From assembly GCA_002714465.1 (NCBI GenBank), contig PAXL01000012.1:161010-178295 (forward strand): a stretch of 17,286 bases of DNA. Direction: 5' to 3'. Within the stretch, counting starts at the first letter, position 1. Every line of letters starts with the position of its first letter. The position numbers were made by a program, and so were the translations under genes. This DNA comes from Gemmatimonadota bacterium. GTDB lineage: Bacteria > Latescibacterota > UBA2968. Of the stretch, positions 13,751 to 17,286 are shown one piece after another. Below the pieces are notes generated by a model. It did no database searches, was not told the DNA's origin, and was given only the letters and a program-made list of their open reading frames with translations.

Positions 13751-16633
13751 ATGAAATACTTGTTGATACTTTTCTCACTTCTACTAGCAACGAACTCATG
13801 GTCTCAAACCACGGGCATTCTTTCAGGCGATGTGATCGATGATAAGGGTGCCGGTCTGCCAGGAGCCAACATCAGAATCGCAGGAGACGCGCTTTCGAAT
13901 CCGACCGGTATGGTCACTGACGCGCAGGGGACCTACACCGTTTCCTTGCTGCCACCGGGCAGATACGAGGTCACCGTGTCGTTCGTCGGCTACGAGACGA
14001 TCGTAAAGATGGTCAGCATCTCCGCGGGGCGGACGACAACAACCAACTTCACGCTGTCTGCCAACGTCCTCTGGAGTGACCAGATCGTCGTATCTGCCTC
14101 TCGCGGAGCAGAGAAGGTCCTCGACGCACCTGCCTCAGTCTCGATCGTCAGTGGCGACGAACTGGCTAGCGTACCGACGCTTAATGTCGCAGAGAGCGTT
14201 AACGCCGAAGGCGGCGTTGATTTCGCCAAGACTGGTCTACTTCAGAACGCGACGGTCGTTCGCGGCTTCAACAATGTCTTCTCGGGCGCTCTGCTCACAC
14301 TGATAGACAACCGTATCGGACGAGTCCCTTCTCTTCGAGTTAACGTGAACAGCTTCATCCCAGTTACCAACCAGGATGTCGAGCGGATCGAGATCGTAAG
14401 GGGACCAGGTTCCGCTCTTTACGGGCCAAACAGCGACAATGGCGTGATGCACATCATCACACGTTCGCCAATTGGTTCGGAGGGCACATCAATTAGCTTC
14501 GGTGGCGGTGAACGAAGCCTTAAAAACGCCAGCTTCAGACACGCAAGCAGCGTCGACGGAAAGATCGGCTTCAAAATCTCAGGATTATACTTTTCTGGAA
14601 ACGACTGGGAATATGTCGATCCTGTTGAACTCCAGTCAAACAACGGACGCAACCCTCGCGACTACGACATCGAGAAATTCACGGGCGAGGGCCGTATCGA
14701 CTTCCGTCCAAACGAAGACACAGAGATCATTTTTTCTGCTGGGCTCAGCCAGTCTAATCTGATCGAAATGACGGGTCTCGGTGCAGGCCAGGGGAAAAAC
14801 TGGAAGTATCAGCATTTGCAGGGTCGTTTGAAATATCGGGACTTGTTCGCTCAGGTCTTCTTCAATAACAGCGACGCTGGTGACACGTTCCTCCTGCGCA
14901 GCAGTGCACCGATCGTCGACAAATCCACTCTCACTGTCCTGCAGCTGCAACACTCACCGACTATTGGCGAACGACAGCGTTTTACCTATGGCGGTGACAT
15001 TCTCTGGACACGCCCCAAGACAGGTGGGACCATCAACGGGGCAAACGAGAACAACGATGACGTCAATGAGTACGGCATTTACATACAGAGTGAGACGACC
15101 CTGAGTGATCAGGTCGATCTTGTACTGGCTGGTCGCTATGATTCGCACAACTACCTCAAAGACAACAACTTTTCGCCCCGTGCGGCACTCGTCTTCAAGC
15201 CTGACGAAAATCAAACACTAAGAGCTACCTACAACAGGGCGTTCTCGACCCCAACGAGCAATAACCTGTTCCTGGATCTGGTCAGCACGCCGGATGCCTT
15301 TGGTATCGGATCCTCGTTCCAATCAACACTTGGCTACAGCCCGGCAATCGATGTTCGTGCCCTTGGCACCGTGAACGGTTTTACGTTCAACCGCGGAAAC
15401 GGTAATCTGCCAACATATCGGTCACCTTTCGCGCAGGTCGCCGGCATAGACCCAGCAACTCAGATCGAGTTGCACGACCCGGTCTTCACAAACGTGCAAT
15501 GGAGTCTGGCCAGAGGGGCTGTTCTTGCCGGCTTCATCCCACAGATTCAACCGTTGGCTGTAGGACTCGTGACGCAGCAATTGATCGGTGCGGGTCTACC
15601 AGCTGCTGCGGCCGGCGCACAGGCTCCCGTCGTTGTGGACGGTCTGATGGCGGCATTCCAAGCCATGGTACCCACACAGTTGCCCGGACTGCGGAATAGC
15701 TTAGCCACGCTGAATGTCGCAACGCTCGGGTTCGATCCAGTCGCGACCAGCCCAGACGTCGTTAGCGATATCCCAAAAATTGACCCAACGATCACTGAGA
15801 CCTTCGAGATCGGCTACAAGGGGCTAGCCAACAACAATCTGCTAATCACCGCCGACTTCTACCGAACCAAGATCAAGGACTTCGTCGGTCCACTCAAAAT
15901 CGAAACACCCAACGTGTTCCTGGAAGGGAGTGCGCTTGCTTCTACTCTCACGGCGGCATTTTCTGCCTCCCTTGCCGACCCGAACAACGCGGACCTCGCC
16001 ACGTTCCTGACCGCACTCGATGACCCGGGAGCCGGCGTAGGCGGTAATGCGAACGGTACCGCCGTCGACGAACTGGTTAATCTTTTCGTCTTAGGCACAG
16101 CGAACAACGGCGCGGCCTTCATCCCATTCGGCACGATTAGCCCGATTCAGGCTCAGGATCCATCTGCCGTCACAGTGACCTATCGTAACTTTGGGTCAGT
16201 CACCGTATCCGGTTTTGATGCAGGCTTCACCTACTTCACACAGAACAAATGGTCAGTCACAGGGAACTATTCGTTCGTCAATGAGTATCTATTCCCGAAC
16301 CTTGGTGGGATCGCCGATGTCGCCCTGAACGCGCCAAAGCATAAGATCAACTTTGGAATCAAGTATGCGCATCCAGAGCTAGGGCTCAGGACAGGCCTAA
16401 AGGTTCGATATCGTGGGGAGTTCCCTATGGACTCAGGAGCCTATGTCGGAACAGTCGGATCCTACACTTCGGTCGATGCGGCCGTTGAATACGATCTCCC
16501 CCTTAACAACCCTGCTTTCAAGGCCACCCTCAGCATGAATGGCAGCAACATCCTTGATGACCGACACCAAGAGTTCGTCGGTGCGCCGGAAATCGGTCGT
16601 CTCGTCACCGGTGGGCTGACCGTGAATTTCTGA
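13751..16633 (+). CDS. TonB-dependent receptor with carboxypeptidase-regulatory-like domain and two long insertions
   Basis: This 960-residue outer-membrane receptor has a signal peptide (1 to about 18, ending near SWS-Q). A carboxypeptidase-regulatory-like domain follows (about 22-105) with GAGLPGANI and TDAQGTYTVSLLPPG. The plug is at about 110-240 and includes VRGFNN, VERIEIVRGPGSALYGP and GVMHIITR. The barrel continues to the end and closes with the C-terminal Phe typical of BAM substrates. The barrel is interrupted by about 165 residues (around 510-675) and about 90 residues (around 715-805) rich in Ala, Leu, Val, Gly and Pro, far longer than usual loops. The substrate is unknown and there is no riboswitch upstream. 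TGGAGGAG before the ATG is a strong Shine-Dalgarno. The stop directly abuts the start of the next barrel gene. Confidence 0.9.
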   Translation: MKYLLILFSLLLATNSWSQTTGILSGDVIDDKGAGLPGANIRIAGDALSNPTGMVTDAQGTYTVSLLPPGRYEVTVSFVGYETIVKMVSISAGRTTTTNFTLSANVLWSDQIVVSASRGAEKVLDAPASVSIVSGDELASVPTLNVAESVNAEGGVDFAKTGLLQNATVVRGFNNVFSGALLTLIDNRIGRVPSLRVNVNSFIPVTNQDVERIEIVRGPGSALYGPNSDNGVMHIITRSPIGSEGTSISFGGGERSLKNASFRHASSVDGKIGFKISGLYFSGNDWEYVDPVELQSNNGRNPRDYDIEKFTGEGRIDFRPNEDTEIIFSAGLSQSNLIEMTGLGAGQGKNWKYQHLQGRLKYRDLFAQVFFNNSDAGDTFLLRSSAPIVDKSTLTVLQLQHSPTIGERQRFTYGGDILWTRPKTGGTINGANENNDDVNEYGIYIQSETTLSDQVDLVLAGRYDSHNYLKDNNFSPRAALVFKPDENQTLRATYNRAFSTPTSNNLFLDLVSTPDAFGIGSSFQSTLGYSPAIDVRALGTVNGFTFNRGNGNLPTYRSPFAQVAGIDPATQIELHDPVFTNVQWSLARGAVLAGFIPQIQPLAVGLVTQQLIGAGLPAAAAGAQAPVVVDGLMAAFQAMVPTQLPGLRNSLATLNVATLGFDPVATSPDVVSDIPKIDPTITETFEIGYKGLANNNLLITADFYRTKIKDFVGPLKIETPNVFLEGSALASTLTAAFSASLADPNNADLATFLTALDDPGAGVGGNANGTAVDELVNLFVLGTANNGAAFIPFGTISPIQAQDPSAVTVTYRNFGSVTVSGFDAGFTYFTQNKWSVTGNYSFVNEYLFPNLGGIADVALNAPKHKINFGIKYAHPELGLRTGLKVRYRGEFPMDSGAYVGTVGSYTSVDAAVEYDLPLNNPAFKATLSMNGSNILDDRHQEFVGAPEIGRLVTGGLTVNF

Positions 16634-17286
16634 TTGAGCATACTAATTGCACTCATACTCGCCGGTCAGCCGTCATTCGCAGAGGAAGTGTATCAGACGG
16701 TTGGCCGGCGTTTTACCTTCTTACCACTGACCGGGTTCAGTTCCGACGATGGGATCGGCGGAGGCTTTAGGCTCTCCCTATTCGACTACGACGGAGAAAC
16801 CATTCCTTATGCTCGGACTTTCAGCCTTCAGGGCTTCTTCACATCTAAGGGAAAATGGGCGCATCAGTTCAGGGCAGACTTTCCCGAAATCTTGAAAGGC
16901 AATCGACTTGAGATCTCCGTCCGCTACGACAAGGAAGAAACAGCCAGCTTCTTTGGAGACCTGTCAGAGGGCGACCTCCTGCCATTTTCAGAAGATGAAC
17001 GTAACTTTGAGCAGATCGACCCGTTCATCACCGTCCGGTTAATCAGGACGCTCAATGCTCCTTGGCAAATACAGTTTCGAGTCCGGACGGGCAAGACATA
17101 CATAAAGCCTAAAACGCCGACAAACGTCATCGGGATTCTATCGCCGCTCGGACACGACGGCGGGATGCTCCTGCAGGCAGGCGTGGCCGTTCGGTACGAT
17201 ACACGGGATGACTACGTCAACACCATTCGCGGTCGGCTTGGGGAAGCTGGAGTCGAATGGAGGTTCGGGGATGGCGGAAACTTCAA
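16634..17286 (+). CDS. Omp85/surface-antigen-like outer-membrane barrel, N-terminal part (runs off right edge)
   Basis: This frame was read by hand from a TTG at 16634, immediately after the TonB receptor's TGA, and stays open for 217 codons to the window end. It begins with a signal peptide (LSILIALILAGQPSFA). After cleavage there is a short amphipathic region and beta-strand-like alternation from about residue 32. GFSSDDGIGGGFRLSLF (about 40-56) resembles the first barrel strands of BamA/TamA-type proteins. VRYDTRDDYVNTIRG (about 186-200) matches the YDTRDDPxNPxRG motif of the bacterial surface antigen (Omp85) barrel. There is no space for POTRA domains. No Shine-Dalgarno is seen, and translation probably depends on ribosomes ending the upstream gene. 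The function is unknown; the shared transcript suggests it works with the receptor at the outer membrane. Confidence 0.75.
   Translation, partial: MSILIALILAGQPSFAEEVYQTVGRRFTFLPLTGFSSDDGIGGGFRLSLFDYDGETIPYARTFSLQGFFTSKGKWAHQFRADFPEILKGNRLEISVRYDKEETASFFGDLSEGDLLPFSEDERNFEQIDPFITVRLIRTLNAPWQIQFRVRTGKTYIKPKTPTNVIGILSPLGHDGGMLLQAGVAVRYDTRDDYVNTIRGRLGEAGVEWRFGDGGNF

Overview
The window is about 17.3 kb of chromosomal DNA with moderate GC content, from a Gram-negative bacterium. It holds a cytochrome-rich quinol oxidoreductase operon (alternative complex III), a periplasmic lipoprotein and three outer-membrane barrels. Two of the barrels are TonB receptors with an N-terminal carboxypeptidase-regulatory-like domain. 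That receptor type and alternative complex III are both common in the FCB group. Several genes have clear Shine-Dalgarno sequences (sulfatase, cytidylate-kinase-like gene, both TonB receptors), which argues against a typical Bacteroidota genome. A Gemmatimonadota-like or related lineage is my best guess, but it is an inference. I saw no tRNA, rRNA, IS element, integrase or CRISPR array.

Left part (1-5476, minus strand). actA (pentaheme cytochrome c) and actB (molybdopterin-oxidoreductase-like subunit, cut by the left edge) overlap by ATGA and start an alternative complex III operon. A good sigma70-type promoter and two dyads lie upstream of actA. Further upstream on the same strand are a cytoplasmic sulfatase-family hydrolase and a TolB-like beta-propeller lipoprotein. 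An intrinsic terminator separates these two genes and sits directly against the sulfatase ribosome binding site.

Middle part (5618-10660, plus strand). The genes are a class III aminotransferase related to glutamate-1-semialdehyde aminomutase, a cytidylate-kinase-like protein, an exported DUF3047-type protein and a two-domain polyphosphate:AMP phosphotransferase. A 507-bp stretch without a convincing gene (7648-8154) carries a 30-nt dyad and an RNA fold that could hide a ribosome binding site. The phosphotransferase is preceded by a consensus promoter, a leader of about 150 nt and an intrinsic terminator that ends only about 10 nt before its start codon.

Right part (10661-17286, plus strand). 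A promoter, a TPP riboswitch and an intrinsic terminator precede a TonB-dependent receptor, which is therefore predicted to import thiamine or a thiamine precursor. A second TonB receptor with two long Ala-rich insertions follows. Its stop codon directly abuts the TTG start of an Omp85-like barrel protein that has no room for POTRA domains and runs off the right edge. The recurrent theme is RNA-level control: at three places an intrinsic terminator stands immediately before a start codon, and one of these is clearly riboswitch-driven.
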